Source: Dimorphilus gyrociliatus (taxonomy: Eukaryota > Annelida > Polychaeta > Dinophilidae). Taken from it: DNA of 64,000 nt. This document shows, in pieces, positions 24,653 through 37,828 of the stretch (position 1 is its first letter; the number at the start of each line of letters is the position of its first letter). Below the pieces are notes generated by a model. That model worked only from the letters and a program-made list of their open reading frames with translations, was not told where the DNA came from and made no database searches. A program made the position numbers and the translations under genes. The stretch covers positions 492,819 to 556,818 of the forward strand of contig CAJFCJ010000007.1 of the NCBI GenBank assembly GCA_904063045.1. The letters run 5' to 3'.

Positions 24653-24995
24653 CTAAGCTTTATGTCATTTATATTTTACTAATTAATAAATTTAACTTTT
24701 ATTTAGTAATTTTCTTAAATTTACAAGGTCATGTGTGATAATATAAGTAAATAGACAGCGGAAAATTCCCAGTTTGATAAAGTATTGTACTTCAATGGGA
24801 AGATAATTGTTTGAATGAAGTACTGGCTATTGTCATTTGATATGGAAGGTTTGGATAACTCTTAAGATTCGGACTCGTAATTGGTGAATCTTTATCTGTT
24901 TCTATCAAGGACAATATATAAAGCAGGGAACAGTTTTAAATTTACGATAGTCTTTTTTCGCAAACCCAACCACGCCACTTCCGGCCTCGTTTTCA
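24653..24995. other. Intergenic, HGS 3' end and pyrophosphatase upstream region
   Basis: An AATAAA lies near 24685. A CTTCCGGC ETS-like element near 24978 is close to the pyrophosphatase start. No gene is seen. Confidence 0.5.
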
Positions 24996-27328
24996 ATGCA
25001 ACGTGTTTCTACGACTATTCGTCGCGCAAGCGCACTATTTTCCTTTCGGTCGACGTTGAAAGGCAACACTCGAGCTCCTCCGCATTTGGTGTTTAATACT
25101 GCTTTCTTCACTCAAAACCGAAGCATGTCTTATTCAATAATTGAGAGAGGAAAACCAAATACCTTGGACTACAGAGTATATTTCTGTAAGTTTTTGCGAC
25201 CACGTTTTATGACAACCCGTAATGTTTGTTAAATGTTACATTAAATTTTCTTTTTTTTTTTCAACAGCCGGTCCAAATGGAGTCGTTTCGTCCTTTCACG
25301 ACATACCATTATTCGCCAACAAAGATGCAGGAGAAATGAACATGATAGTTGAAGTGCCGAGATGGACCAACGCCAAGATGGAGGTTAGTTTGAAAAAATT
25401 TCAGTTGAACACGTGGTATAATAAATTTTGGTGAAATTTTGGGACTACTATGTTAGAATGATTTTAATATGCTTAAGCATTTATGAGCAATTTCTTAAGA
25501 CAGAAATTATCTAATCAAAACTACTTATTTTAACGAGTAGCATGTAAACGTGGCTAAACAGCAGTTAGTCGAGAAATAGTCCCAAATTTAATGATGAAAC
25601 GTGTTTTTTTGTAGAATTCGTTCTACGCATAGCTTTTTTCGTTCTTTGACACATTACACCAGAGTATAAATTTTTCTTTGCAGAAGAACTTAACCTAAGG
25701 GCGCCCTTTTATTTTTATAGCTAGATAAACTATATCAACAATCTAAAATATCTATAGAGATAACATGGAAGTAGATGACTGGTAACTGAGTATCATTAAG
25801 CCAATTATATAGGTAATTCCTTTAACGCAGGTGAGCCTACAAGCCGATCTATATTAGTATTTGCTCTGGTCTGCGTAATCGTCACTCATTTAATAGAATG
25901 CAAATAGAACAGTTCTTGTGAAATTAAAATTTTAGTTCAATTGTTTGTTTTCCGAAAATAACATGTTCATCATTATGTGGGCAAATTATAAAATGCTAAA
26001 ATAAATCGATAATGCCGCCATCAATGTCGGCACGTTCACTTGATCGATCAGTCAGAAAAGGTCTCAGTGATTAAATATTATTCTTCAGATCGATACAAAG
26101 AGTAAAATGAACCCGATAAAACAAGACGTAAAGAAAGGTGCTCTTCGATATGTGAAGAATTGCTTTCCTCACCATGGCTACATTTGGAATTATGGTGCTT
26201 TACCTCAGGTATATAGAATCCCTTTTTCTTTGAGGCATTATTAGCTAATTAATATTCTTTAAGACTTGGGAAGACCCTAATCACTTTGATGAGAGAACCA
26301 ATGCTAACGGTGACGGAGATCCATTAGATATATGTGAAATCGGTTCCAAGGTCAGAAAACTTGGAGATGTTGTTACAGTTAAAATCTTAGGAACTTTAGC
26401 TATGATTGACGAAAGTAAGTGAATTTTTTTAATCCAATAACAATTGCTTCTGTGTTACCCGCTTAAAACACGTAACATTTTAAGAGGGCGTCAAGAGAAG
26501 CATAGATTAAATTGAGAGATAGGCAGGAGTAGTTAATTTTATAATTATTTACTCGTATTTTCATTCAAACAAATGTTATTCCTTCAGATGAGACCGATTG
26601 GAAAATAATAGCGATTGACGTAACAGATGAGCTAGCACCAAAATTGAACGGTATTAATGTGTACTCAGATTATAGCTGTAAATGCTAACTATATATGTCT
26701 TTGCAGATATATCAGACGTAGACAAATATATGCCAGGATTTTTGAAGGCCACCTATGAATGGTTCATGATTTACAAAGTACCTGACGGTAAACCAAGAAA
26801 CACATTCGCATTTGAAGGAGAATTCAAAAATAAGGTATTTCTTTTAAGCTAAAATTGCTCTGCCTGGCTTTTTGATTTAGACTTACCAAACTTCATAGGA
26901 ATTTGCTTTAGAAATAATTAAGGAAACACATGTTCAATGGCAAAAGCTCCTAGCTCAGCAATGTGATGCATGTGGATTGGCCTGGTTAGTAATTACAGCA
27001 AAGGTGTTTATTAAGTCTTGACTTAGATAATTTATGATTTCAGCGAAAATGTATCAGTAGCCGGAAGTCCATATAGGGTGTCCCATGAAGAAGCAAAGCA
27101 AGTTGTTGAGAGCGTAAGTTTTCATAAGTTTTTGTTAATAAAATATTGAAAATTTATGGAATATTCTAGCAACCAGAGTTAGGCTCACCCGAGGCTCTTC
27201 CACAAAGTAGTAAGTTTTGAGATTAGTAATAGTTTAAATGAAGTCCTTGTAATCAAATAATATATTTTTCAGTGCATAAATGGTACTACATCCCAAGAGT
27301 GGAGGAAAATGACAAGAAAGATGAGTAG
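24996..27328 (+). CDS. Inorganic pyrophosphatase (PPA family)
   Basis: Family I soluble pyrophosphatase hydrolyses PPi in cytosol or mitochondria. Early exons are 24996-25185, 25268-25383 and 26089 onward, then several short ones to TAG at 27326-27328. Landmarks are [61 protein letters not shown], the signature [11 protein letters not shown] with its metal-binding Asp residues, and [14 protein letters not shown] and [12 protein letters not shown] blocks. The first 43 residues ([20 protein letters not shown] and on) are Arg/Ser-rich without acids, like a mitochondrial presequence. A second in-frame ATG at 25125 starts MSYSIIERG, which is where cytosolic forms begin. Intron 2 is unusually long for this window, 705 nt. 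Confidence 0.93.
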
Positions 27329-27678
27329 ACGTAGTGCCAATAACATTTTTTTTGACTTGTTATCAGAACTAAATTTTTTTTGGATATTAATAATATTAGA
27401 TTTTCTATAATTCATTAATGTAATTGGCAATACGGAGTAGCAAATTATAAGCAACGAATCTCTCGCTCTGTTCTTGATGTTGTTTTTGATTAGCGAAGAA
27501 AGTAAAAACACTGATTACTTCATCTGTGATATATCGGCCATAATAGAATTATATATTCTGAATAATATTCCGCTTGAAATGTTTCTTAATTATATTTATG
27601 AACTTGGATATAAAAATGATTATTCTAATTTATATTTAATTATAACAGTTTGATAAAATCTTGAAATTAATGAGTTGT
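27329..27678. other. Intergenic between convergent genes
   Basis: About 350 bp of AT-rich sequence between two convergent 3' ends. No gene is supported. Confidence 0.5.
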
Positions 27679-30600
27679 TTAAACATCTACCTCTTTAGTT
27701 CCCTTCATATCATTAAATAGAACATTATCAAAACTCATGGAAGCTTTCGATTCATCCTTGGGTTTCTCTTTGTACTTATCTTTATCCTTTGATTTTTTTT
27801 CCATCTTCTCTGGATAAGTAGGTTCAGTTACGATTTCTGGGGGCACGCTTTTATCAACTATCTTGGGGGCTAGGGAGGGATCATCTGCAATAGGATTAGA
27901 GAAAGATTGAGGTGGTGGAGCGGCAAGTCTCTTTTTCGGTTTCGGTTCCGATTCTGTTTCTTGGGAAGGTCCTGCGGGGGCTTCGCGAATTTCGGATGAC
28001 GGAGGAGCTTCCATAAATCTCTGAAGCTGTTCAGGTGGTCTGAAGATAACAAAAACAAATCCGCAGAAGATCGCAATAGCTATTAAGAAACCAATTGCTA
28101 ATCCTGCTTTTTGTCCGCCAGTCATTCCATTTCCAGAATCAGAATTGCCTTTGCCGCCTTTAAAGTCTAAAATTACGGAAAGAGAAATGTTTATGAGAAA
28201 TAGTAAAATTATTGGATTACAGACCGTTATACAGCATTAGACGTAAATTGCCTTTCTGACCTGACCCAGTGGTAAAACCGGCCGCATTAACTCTAAAAGG
28301 CTTTAAGTCGACAAAACTCAAAATTACCCCTCGTCCCAGTTCTAAACCTTGCCCAATCGCAATATTGCCATTTATCCAGGACACCCAAAACGTTCTTTCT
28401 TGCGTACAAGAGAGAATTCCGGGGGTTCTTGCTGTGGCAAGTCGGCCCGCCCACTGTCTGCCTACTATAAAAGATTCATCGTTTCTGAGACCTAAACGAA
28501 TTTCATATGAATAGCTAGGTTCTCTAGAATGTAAAACGGCCGATAAAATAATTGAGACGTCAGCGCACGCCTTAACTGAGAAAAATATTCCTCTTCTATA
28601 TTTGGTCGTTATCCAAAGTTGATCGTAGGAGTATGTAGGAAGAGTATTATAGGTGATTTCTGCAGGAAATGGATCTCTAAACATAAGAGTTGGCCTATCC
28701 TTATCTTGTCCAGTAGTGGCACTCGATCGGAAGGAAAGAGCCTCAAACTGTAAATTTTTACTAAAGACCTTTTCAACAATACCGTCATCGTCAAAGTCAC
28801 TTATATGCAATCCTTTGCCAAATCTAAATTTCCCGTTATTCCACGCAACATAAAAGTTTCTCGTGTCACAGCTTATTAAATTAGGTTTATCCTGGTTTGC
28901 ACCTTCTCCGCTCAGCTGTCCTAACCCCTCCAATGTGGCTTTGTTCTTTGTAATTTTTATTCTTATAGCGTAAGGGTCAGTTTGACGGAATTTATTGGAG
29001 AGTGTTAAATCTACACTATCACATGCAGAGAGAGAAAAGAAAACCCGATCGTTACGATATAAGAAACGAATCCACTTATCTTCATTTTCATTATTAAATG
29101 GCGCTTGCATGCTTACTACATCGGCTCTTTCACCAATTAAATACCAATGTCCAGTGGTTCCGTTGTTAGAAGAAAACCCTAATGCGGCAACTGGGTGAGG
29201 TTTTATTTGTTTCGTTGCTATTTTCATGTTCTGATTGAATCTATCACCTAAACCAACTTTTATATAACCGTCCAACCAGGAAACCCAAAATGTTCTAATG
29301 TTATCACAATCTAATAGTTTGCCCGTATTTTCCCTCTCAATTATCAAACCATCATCTCCAACTGGTTCTTTAATAACCAATTCATTACCATTATTATCAA
29401 TGATAATCTCGTAGGATCTTTGCTTAACTTGAACGTCGGCTGCTAATAAAAGCTTAGCTCCGTTACACGATTTTACATTGAAAATTTGCCAATAAGCGTC
29501 GTTGTCTTTCAACCAGGCATAATTGTAACCTTTAGCTTTTTCCGTACGAAAGTAGACGGCTTCTACGTCCGTTCTTTTCATTCTCCAGAATGATCCCCAG
29601 TGCTTATTGACTTTTGTATTGAAAATGGCTACGTTAAATCTTAAATCTTTAGGTATTTTCATATTGACAATTTCATTGAGATATGGTAAAGAACTCCTCC
29701 CAACTCGAAGGGTTCCATTCCACCACGAAATCCAAAATGGACGATCGTGATCACAATTAAGTATTTTAGACGTTTGAGCCTGCGCGTTTTGGCCGGCGGG
29801 ATTGATTATAGAGGTTATAGAATTTTCACTCTCACCTATTAGTACGAAATAGGAAGTTTCTGGTTTAGTAATTTCGGGAATGAGCATAATTTCAGCTCCT
29901 TCGCAAGTTTGAACTCTAAATGATATATGATATTGTCTTGATATAACGACTCTTTGATTTTTTCGATTATTATTATTCTGAGAGTCGACTATGAAATTAT
30001 ATTCGCTGTACAATTCCTCGTCAAAAAACCAATCGGCGTCGACTGCGAATTGAGTAAATCCAAGAACGCTAACACCTCTAAAATCTTTATCATATAATTC
30101 CACTTCGGTATTCCTTCCGTAGACTGATCCTCTACCAACAGAGATTGTTCCATTTCTCCAAGAAATCCAAAATGCTCGAAAATCAATACAATGAACAACA
30201 CCATTCTGATTAACAACGTCCTTTTGAACGTATCTTCCGCGGTATTTACGTAAAGAAAACTTTGTATTGTAATAGCTACCAAGAACGACCTCGTAATCCC
30301 TTTCTCCTTGATTTAAGGCGAGAGATATATGAGCATCTTGACAAGACCTAACTCTAAAGGCAAAAAATCCATCCCTTCTTTCTACTGTTTTCCATATGTA
30401 ATTGTAGCGCATGTTAAAAGGACTACTCGGCGTAAATAATCTTAAACTATGAGCTAAGGTAGAAAAGGTAGGAAAGAAATAATGTTATATTTTTTATAAT
30501 ACGAAGAAAAAGTAGAGAAGATTAACACTCTCACCCATTCCTTCCTGCACTTGCCATAATCCCGTATTGCCGTACATTGTTGTTAAAACTGCTTCAACAA

Positions 30601-31254
30601 CCTCAAATCTATAATCTTTTGGATAACGCGGTAAAGTGGTTGTCATTAAAAGTTGTTCATTTCTAATAGGACCTTGACCAACTGCAAATTCCTCGTGTCG
30701 CCAAGAAATCCAGAATGTTCTTGTGATTATTAAAGGGTATTAATAGCGGAGACGCATTTTACAAAGAGGTAGGATAATCTTTGGCTTACCTGTAATCCGA
30801 ACAGTCGATAATTCCTGGACTATTTACGTCTTTTTTCGTCTGTTCGGTTATGGCTGACCCTTCTCTTTTGTATACATCCAGAAAGCTCCATGTATTGTCC
30901 TGGACACCTAGGCCTAGATGTACTTCATAGAGAGGTCCACCCGGCTAAGAGATCAAAAGTATTAATTAGAAAAGATTAAATTTCCATGAAAGGCAGAGAA
31001 GAAAAAATTGAGGAAAACTCATTTATTCAACTTACGAAGTACTCAAACAAGTAAATATGGGCTTCAGAACAGGCTTTAACTTTAAAAACGAATGTGTGTC
31101 TGTTGTTTAATCTTAGCCTGATTCTTTGCAAATCCCTATAAGCTGGCGTCCAAATGGTTGTTATATCACCTTGAACGAGGTTCGTTGGCGTCTCTGCAGC
31201 AAAATTTAATTGAAAGAGACTTAAAAGACAGAGAGTTTTTGTAAAATCTTTCAT
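27679..31254 (-). CDS. Six-module FAMeT-domain transmembrane protein
   Basis: A type I membrane protein of about 1,050 residues. The first exon, from ATG 31254, has the signal peptide MKDFTKTLCLLSLFQLNFAA. Short exons follow, then one large exon (to about 28217) and a last exon (27679 to about 28168). The extracellular part repeats a module of about 130 residues: FxFxVxxCxxAHIxL, then YEVxLG, then FWISWxNGTIxVGxG, then a GF-x-T-G-W-like end. I count six. This pattern matches the Pfam family Methyltransf_FA, named after farnesoic acid O-methyltransferase, though most members are not shown to be enzymes. After the modules come GLAIGFLIAIAIFCGFVFVI (membrane helix) and a tail rich in Pro, Lys and Glu that ends NDMKGTKEVDV. 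Each module has a Cys pair (RSCQ or KACA near the start and LxCD or LSCT mid-module). The function is unknown; adhesion or sugar binding is possible. Confidence 0.85.
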
Positions 31255-32031
31255 GTTTCTCCTCCCCTTCGCTTCAGTGATGAATATGAGAAAGTTTTAC
31301 GTTCGAGAGAGAGAAAAAATAACAAATACATTCGTTTATCTCTATTTTAAAAAGCACGCCCATTTTTTATCTTTCTATTTTGTTGTAATTATTATTACTC
31401 TGAATAGCTCATCTAATTAGCTAAAAAGTTTTCTTTTATGGACATTATTTAATACTCATGAATATTAATGAGATGAATTTTCTCCTTCTATCTATAATTT
31501 TGATTATATTTGTGTCTTCTCTTTTCATAGAATTTGAAACGCCCACTCGCTTTTATTTTATGAGTATTTTAGGGATTGGTTGGGGGGGGGAGAAAGTAGA
31601 GAGAACAAATTTTAAATAAACATAGAATACATTTGCAATTACTAGAAGAAGAAGACGCTACCGTTACTTTGCTTATTGAAGCATGTATCGGAATGCTACA
31701 CCATCAAAAGAACGTCAGCGGCACGCGAAGAAAATGAAAATCACGATTTCGTTTTCCTTAACCATCGATCGGACGTTCAAATTCTTAATTATAGAATTAA
31801 GGTGAGCGTTTAGTCAAGAAAAACGTTCAATAAGACGATTGAATTCCCTTCCGGTAATATAATTGAAAGAAAAGGCGGAGAAGTGAAGTAGGAGTAGGTA
31901 GCCCGACCAAAAAGGAAAGGGGCGGAGTTTCCAACTATTATGAGAACACAGGCGAGAGTGACGTCAGCGCTCGCTTTGGATATAAGGAACGCAGGCGACG
32001 AAAAGTGAATTGAGAAGATTCTGCCTTAGTA
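31255..32031. promoter_or_regulatory. Upstream region of FAMeT-module gene (-) and neuropeptide gene (+)
   Basis: A 777-bp divergent gap. Next to the neuropeptide gene a TGACGTCA lies at 31959-31966 and a TATA-like GATATAAGG at 31979-31987, 45-73 bp upstream of the ATG. This is a CRE-plus-TATA layout known from inducible neuropeptide genes such as somatostatin. A run of G residues lies near 31581. Confidence 0.5.
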
Positions 32032-32316
32032 ATGCTTAACTATATTCAACTTTTCGCCCTCCTCTCGGCGGTTCTGCTATGCAGCTGCTTATCTCTTCCC
32101 GAGAGCGAGGAGAAGAGAGCCTTCCAATCTTGGGCAGGAAAAAGGGCGTTTAACGCCTGGGCCGGAAAAAGAGCGATGAATTCAATTTCCGACCAACTAC
32201 CGCAGAAGAGGCAACCGTTTCAAGCTTGGGCTGGTAAAAGAGGAGTAGGACTTCAATCTTTGGACGCACTCGATGAAGAACGGAAGAGAGCATTTAGTTC
32301 CTGGGCCGGAAAGTGA
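32032..32316 (+). CDS. Neuropeptide precursor, Trp-Ala-amide peptides
   Basis: An intronless 94-residue prepropeptide. MLNYIQLFALLSAVLLCSCL is a signal peptide. Dibasic KR sites release four related amidated peptides: AFQSWAG, AFNAWAG, QPFQAWAG and AFSSWAG. Each Gly before KR (or before the final K) would be the amide donor, giving F-x-(S/A)-W-A-amide ends; the Gln-start peptide could form pyroglutamate. Two non-amidated spacers are MNSISDQLPQ and a longer acidic stretch before ERKR. The last copy ends GK-stop, so only one Lys follows. I do not recognise a named family. The shape resembles spiralian short Trp-amide peptides, but MIP/allatostatin-B peptides have two Trp and end in Trp-amide. 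The PHM gene at 63.6 kb encodes the enzyme class that would amidate them. Confidence 0.88.
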   Translation: MLNYIQLFALLSAVLLCSCLSLPESEEKRAFQSWAGKRAFNAWAGKRAMNSISDQLPQKRQPFQAWAGKRGVGLQSLDALDEERKRAFSSWAGK

Positions 32317-32876
32317 TTGGGTGAATAGAGGATAACGTTCGTCTCGTGGGAGCTTATTCTTTTGCCAATTTCTTCTCTTACATAAAAAAATACATGAAAG
32401 GAATGCGGCCTTCGCCGCACAGTCAATTTGAATATCGGAAACTAAGTTGACAGCCTAGTCGCTTCTTTTCGCCTTCCTTCGCCCCTTAACGGGTTCCGTA
32501 TGTTCTATTTTTATAGTAACGCATGACACAACCGATTCATCGGAATAATGCAGTGGTGTCTAATTTCAAAAGACGTAAAAAGCCGTCTTTTCATTTGATG
32601 TTGTCGTGACAAAACTTGAAAATTTTCTTTTCCGTAGTTTGCCTCCAACGATGATTCTTTCTTTCTAATTAACATTTAATAAGCAGAAAACTAGTAGACT
32701 TTATTTTCTATATCATGGCACGCAGGTATAAAAAAATAAAGAGAACATTTAGAGACAGAAATTATCAAGCAGGAGATAGATAGAATCTTATGAATATATA
32801 TATATATATGATGCAAAAAGTTTAAAGTGAAAAAGATATCAAAAATAATCCGTCTTTTCTTATATCTTTATATCTC
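32317..32876. other. Intergenic between neuropeptide gene and VPS13 (convergent)
   Basis: A 560-bp gap between two 3' ends. An AATAAA-like site lies near 32736 and a short TA run near 32797. No gene is seen. Confidence 0.5.
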
Positions 32877-35800
32877 CTAAGAGTCAGCAGCGGTCGCCAT
32901 TGTTTCTTTAATTTTCTTGATGACGATTTTGGCTAATCTATCGTCTATCACTTCCACTTTTTTCCCAACGCTTGGTGGACTAAAGAATGTACCCTTTTTC
33001 TTTACCTAATTTTTTTTTATTTACAAAGAAACAAAAGTGATGATTAATAGATATCTTCTTATCCGATAAATTTCTAGATAAATGCTGATTTACCTTAAAG
33101 ACCACTTGTATTCTCTTCGAAACGTAACTTACTTCCTTCAGTTCATTCCAGGGATATTGCCATTCGCATTTCCAAACCCCAAAGATATCATCCTTCCTTA
33201 CAAAGAGTATCCTCTTGTCTGTAGCTAGCAGGATGGTTTTTAAGTCCTTTGTCACCAATAAATGCGTAACGTACACGTCTGTTTGGTACATTCCTTTTTC
33301 AACTTCACTTAGTATATCGTTACCTTCCGCTTCTATTTTGTTAAACGGTCGAACGATTCCGTCTCTATGCAAGAATCTGTAGGCAAGATATAAGTACAAA
33401 GAAGCAAGGCTTTTAAACTTAATAGGCCTACCGGGGCGGACGGAGTCTCCTTACTTCCTTCGATACGTCCGTTGCCCTTCTTATACTTTCGAAAGCCGTT
33501 CCGGCAAAGTCGACAACACCACTTGCTGGTCGGGTTATCACTCCTACAACGCCAATACCGACGCCTTTGAAAAAGCCCTCGACTCCTTCTGACTTAGCTC
33601 CTTCAACAGGCTTCCTGACAATGCCCGTAACTCCGTCGAAAAGACCCATTACCAAGCTTTTTCCTCCTCTAGCCAAGCCGGTTGAAACGTCAGCTGGTCT
33701 CTTCGAGCGTTCCTCTCTTCTCTTTCGTTGATAGTCTTGATCCAATGTAAGGAAAGCGATACCTTTACCCAGCGTACCCGTAATTCTTGAGGCAGCACCG
33801 GCTGTACCGCTAACAGCATGTCCAAATAGACTTTTCACGCCATTGGCAAGACCTTCGGCAAACTCTTCTGGGCCCTGAATAGCACCTTGATACGGCTCGT
33901 AGAAGAGGTCTTCTAATCCTGTTGCAATACCCCTTATGACACCAACAGGATTTCCGATAACATCCAAGCCAAAGACTAGAACGTATAATGATCTAATAGC
34001 TTGCTGAGTGTAGTGCCTTCGAATCTCGTCAATTAATTTTGATTTAGAATAGAATCGATATCTTCTTTCGAAATAGTTCAATCTAGATGATGAGATATAA
34101 CAGAATAAACAATATTTATAATTAATTATAGTAATTAACTTACTTTAATACAACATCTTGTATGTCACTAAATACCATTCCAACACTTTGCACAAATATT
34201 TTAAGAACGTCCGAAGCGGCCTTTGATGATTTTGTTTCTGTTTCGTTACCACTTGAACCCGACAGTGAAAAACTTAAATGAACTTTTAAAGGTGAAAAGT
34301 GTATATTATCGAAAAAGTTCTTATTTTCGTCTTCAGTCGATCGGAGGGCATCTTCTAACAAATCGTTTTCAATTTGTTTACAGTCTTCTTCAAAGCGTTT
34401 CCTTTCTTCGTCGTCTAACATCTCTTCGTCAGATGAGAAGAATATTACCATACTACTTATAAATCCTTGATCAATCTTCAAATCCATCTCTTGAACAAGT
34501 AGTTTACAGTATCTAGCAATTTATATTACATAGTATTAATATTCAAATAGATAAACAAACATTTCGCGTACGGTATCGGTCACCTACCTGATCTGTTTAA
34601 CGGTTGTATAGTCTCTACTACGAAGCAAAACACACAATTCGGCAAATGGTTTTGTAACTGAACAATCAGAAATAGTTTTATAATGATGAAATTTCCAAAA
34701 AAGTAAATAAATATAATTAAATATTATATATCTAAATACTTACTGGCTTCGGCGGCAACCGATTTTGGAAGAGGAACAGGTGAGAGAACAATTGGGAACA
34801 TACAACCCGGTAATTGATTGTCGATCTTTTAAAGGAACAAAGAAAAGACATTCGTTAAATTAACATTGAAATAAAAGATTACAAAGAGACAAAAAAACCT
34901 GAATATAGTGCAGTTTAGCGTGTATTTGCGTTTGATGTTCAGAATATCTATATTGTAGCCAAAGACCATCTCGAAAGTTTCTTCTTAAGTCCGATTCATA
35001 AGGTTTTAATAGTTTAACTGGATCTTGACCAAAATCAACTTCCGCTTTATTAGATAATTGAATTCTATGACAATCAGTTTTACCAACACGCACATATTTA
35101 GCATAGTGCTGGTAAGCATCTTCTACTAAATCTGTCATTTTAATTGACTTCCAAGTCTTCTTTTTCTTCTTCCTTTCCTCCCATACAACACCGGAATTAG
35201 TTAGCGCTATATAGGCTATTTCTTTTTGGATTGAGTTGTTAACAAGTGAAAGTCCAACGGCACTTAGAGCAAAAGTTATGTCCATATTGATTCTTTCTAA
35301 TTCACTAGCTTGCTGCGCTTGTGTTGCAAGTATTAAATCTTCAGTAAACATAAGCGTTCTCTGCATTCCATCCAAAAACGATATCCAATATAATTTCTCA
35401 TCAGAATTTAAGAAAAACTCTTTTAAATTATCCTTTTAAATAAAAAAGAATAAATAAAACAGTGTATTAAACTGTTAATAAATGAATGAAACCTTTGTTA
35501 AGTCATCTTTCTCTTCTTTATTACCGCTAGACCAGTGTAGTAAATATTTTCCGGACGGATTTTCCCAAGTATACAGTATTGTTTCGCCAGGCGATAAAGT
35601 CTCCTTTCGAGTATTTCTAGAGAAATTATACGAAATAAAAATATACTATTTGTTCTTTTTAACTAAAATTAAACGTACTCTTGCCAATATTCTATTGAAT
35701 GAACTTCCGAACGATTGATTAATCTTACTGGAGCCTGTCCAGGTTGATATTGTTGAAAAGCAATGTGTACATTCGACTCAAACGCTTCACATTGAACATA

Positions 35801-37797
35801 CATTCCACCTAATTTATTTCCTTTAAATGGAAATAAATAAGTATTTTCCTTCTTGTATGAAAATTTTACGGATGTTATATCCAAATCTTTTACTCTGGCT
35901 ATTAAGGTCATTTCCTTCTTATTTTTTGGCCAAAAAGATTTACACTAAATAAAGAATGAGAGGGAAAGGGAAAGAGAGGAGAGAGAGAGAGAAAGAGAAA
36001 AAAAAAACAATGACCTTGATTTTATCTTTAAAAAAAGAAATGCCTTTTACTTACTTCTTCCGGTTGAATAACGTCCCAATTCGTACTACCTTCTTCTTTG
36101 AACTCGATATACAACTGAAAAAGAGCGAGTAAAGCTCGTTTGTTAATGACAAAATGATTATATTACAATACCATGGATTTATTAATAATAATATAAAATG
36201 GTATTAGAGTGATCATTCTTGTAAGACCTTGATTTAGCAACGTTATTTTAACTCCCATCTGAAAGCAAAAGAATAAAGTTTATTAATGAAAAAAGATAAA
36301 GAAGAGCAAAGAAGAGTTAAATTCCTGAGGTATTAAAAATTAAAACTAATAAAGGGAAACATAGTAATAAATTATTTACATTTGCAGAAGCTTGCTTAGA
36401 TGATTTACATGTAACAGTTCCTAAACTTCCGACAGCATCCAAAGAAAATTTATCGGACCAATCGAATTCATCGGTTTTCACTGAGAGCTGTTAAAAAGAT
36501 AAAAATACAAATAGATAAAATTCAAGATAAAAGGAAAATACTAGAAAAAGGAACGGTTGCATACCTTATTTTTACCAGTAAAAACTTTCTTCTTTGGGGC
36601 AAACATCAAAAGAGAATATCTAGGATCGTGTTGAATAATATTATCATCGCTATCCTGTTAGTGAGATTATTACTTAGTTTATAAATATTAATTTTATTCA
36701 TATATTCTTACCTTGTAATTAAGTAAAAGTCCAGTTTTATTTATTATCCAATAAGGAGAAACGACAGAAACTTCATAGTTGCCTTTAAATAAGGTGGAAT
36801 GAATTCCTAAATTCTAATTGGAGAGAGAAAAAATACAACTTTCCTAAATATATATATGTATATAAATTATATAATTCAATCATACCAATGTTGCTTTCGA
36901 ATCGCTATCGTTATTCTCAAAATTCCAAATTACTATTTGATCAACTTTAATATTTAACGGTTGGGCAGTTGTCCAAGTTTTCTCGTGATAACCTTCAATC
37001 TATTTATAGTAATTTATATATATATATATATATGTATAATTGTTCTAAATTCAGAAATAAAAAATATATTAGCTACTTTTAGTTTAATCTTTCCATCGTT
37101 TAATTTAATATTAAACAAGGCTTGTTTATCCCCAGGTTTCATTTCAATCCAGTCGCATTCTTGCTCCTTTTTTAAATATAAAATAGGAAAATCAGTTGTT
37201 GATTATAATTTAGATAGATTTTATATTATAATCTATATATATACTTACACTCGAAGAGTAAAACAGCGAAACTGGTAATGTATTTTTCATTATACAAGAA
37301 GGGTGAAGATTTATTGTATATAGATTAGTTTTTTCTGTCATACTATATTCCAAGTTGACTTGTCGTACCTCAACAACTGCCTGAAATAAGACAACAATAT
37401 ACAATATATGATATATCATTATTGTATATATAGAATTAAACCAACGTGAAAGTATATCTTCGATCCATCGTCTTTAATACAGCATTGACTTATATCTGAG
37501 CCATTCTTTAAATTTAACCAGTTTAATCGAAGACTATCTGAACTTTTGCTACAAAATAATTTACGAATAAATTATTTAAATGAACTAATCTAGTAAAAAT
37601 GTGAAAGGTTAACAGTTACCATGACTCTGGATAGAAATATAGTTCATTTGAAACGTCATATAGGTCGTCTAAAGTCACATGGAATGTTGAATTTTTCGCC
37701 AAGTCAGCAATGTTTTTCATCCTTTTGTCCGATGTTGTACGATTTACCCTCATTGTTAGAGGTAAGTGGTTATTTATCTATACAAGGTATCAAAGAA

Positions 37798-37828
<31 letters not shown>

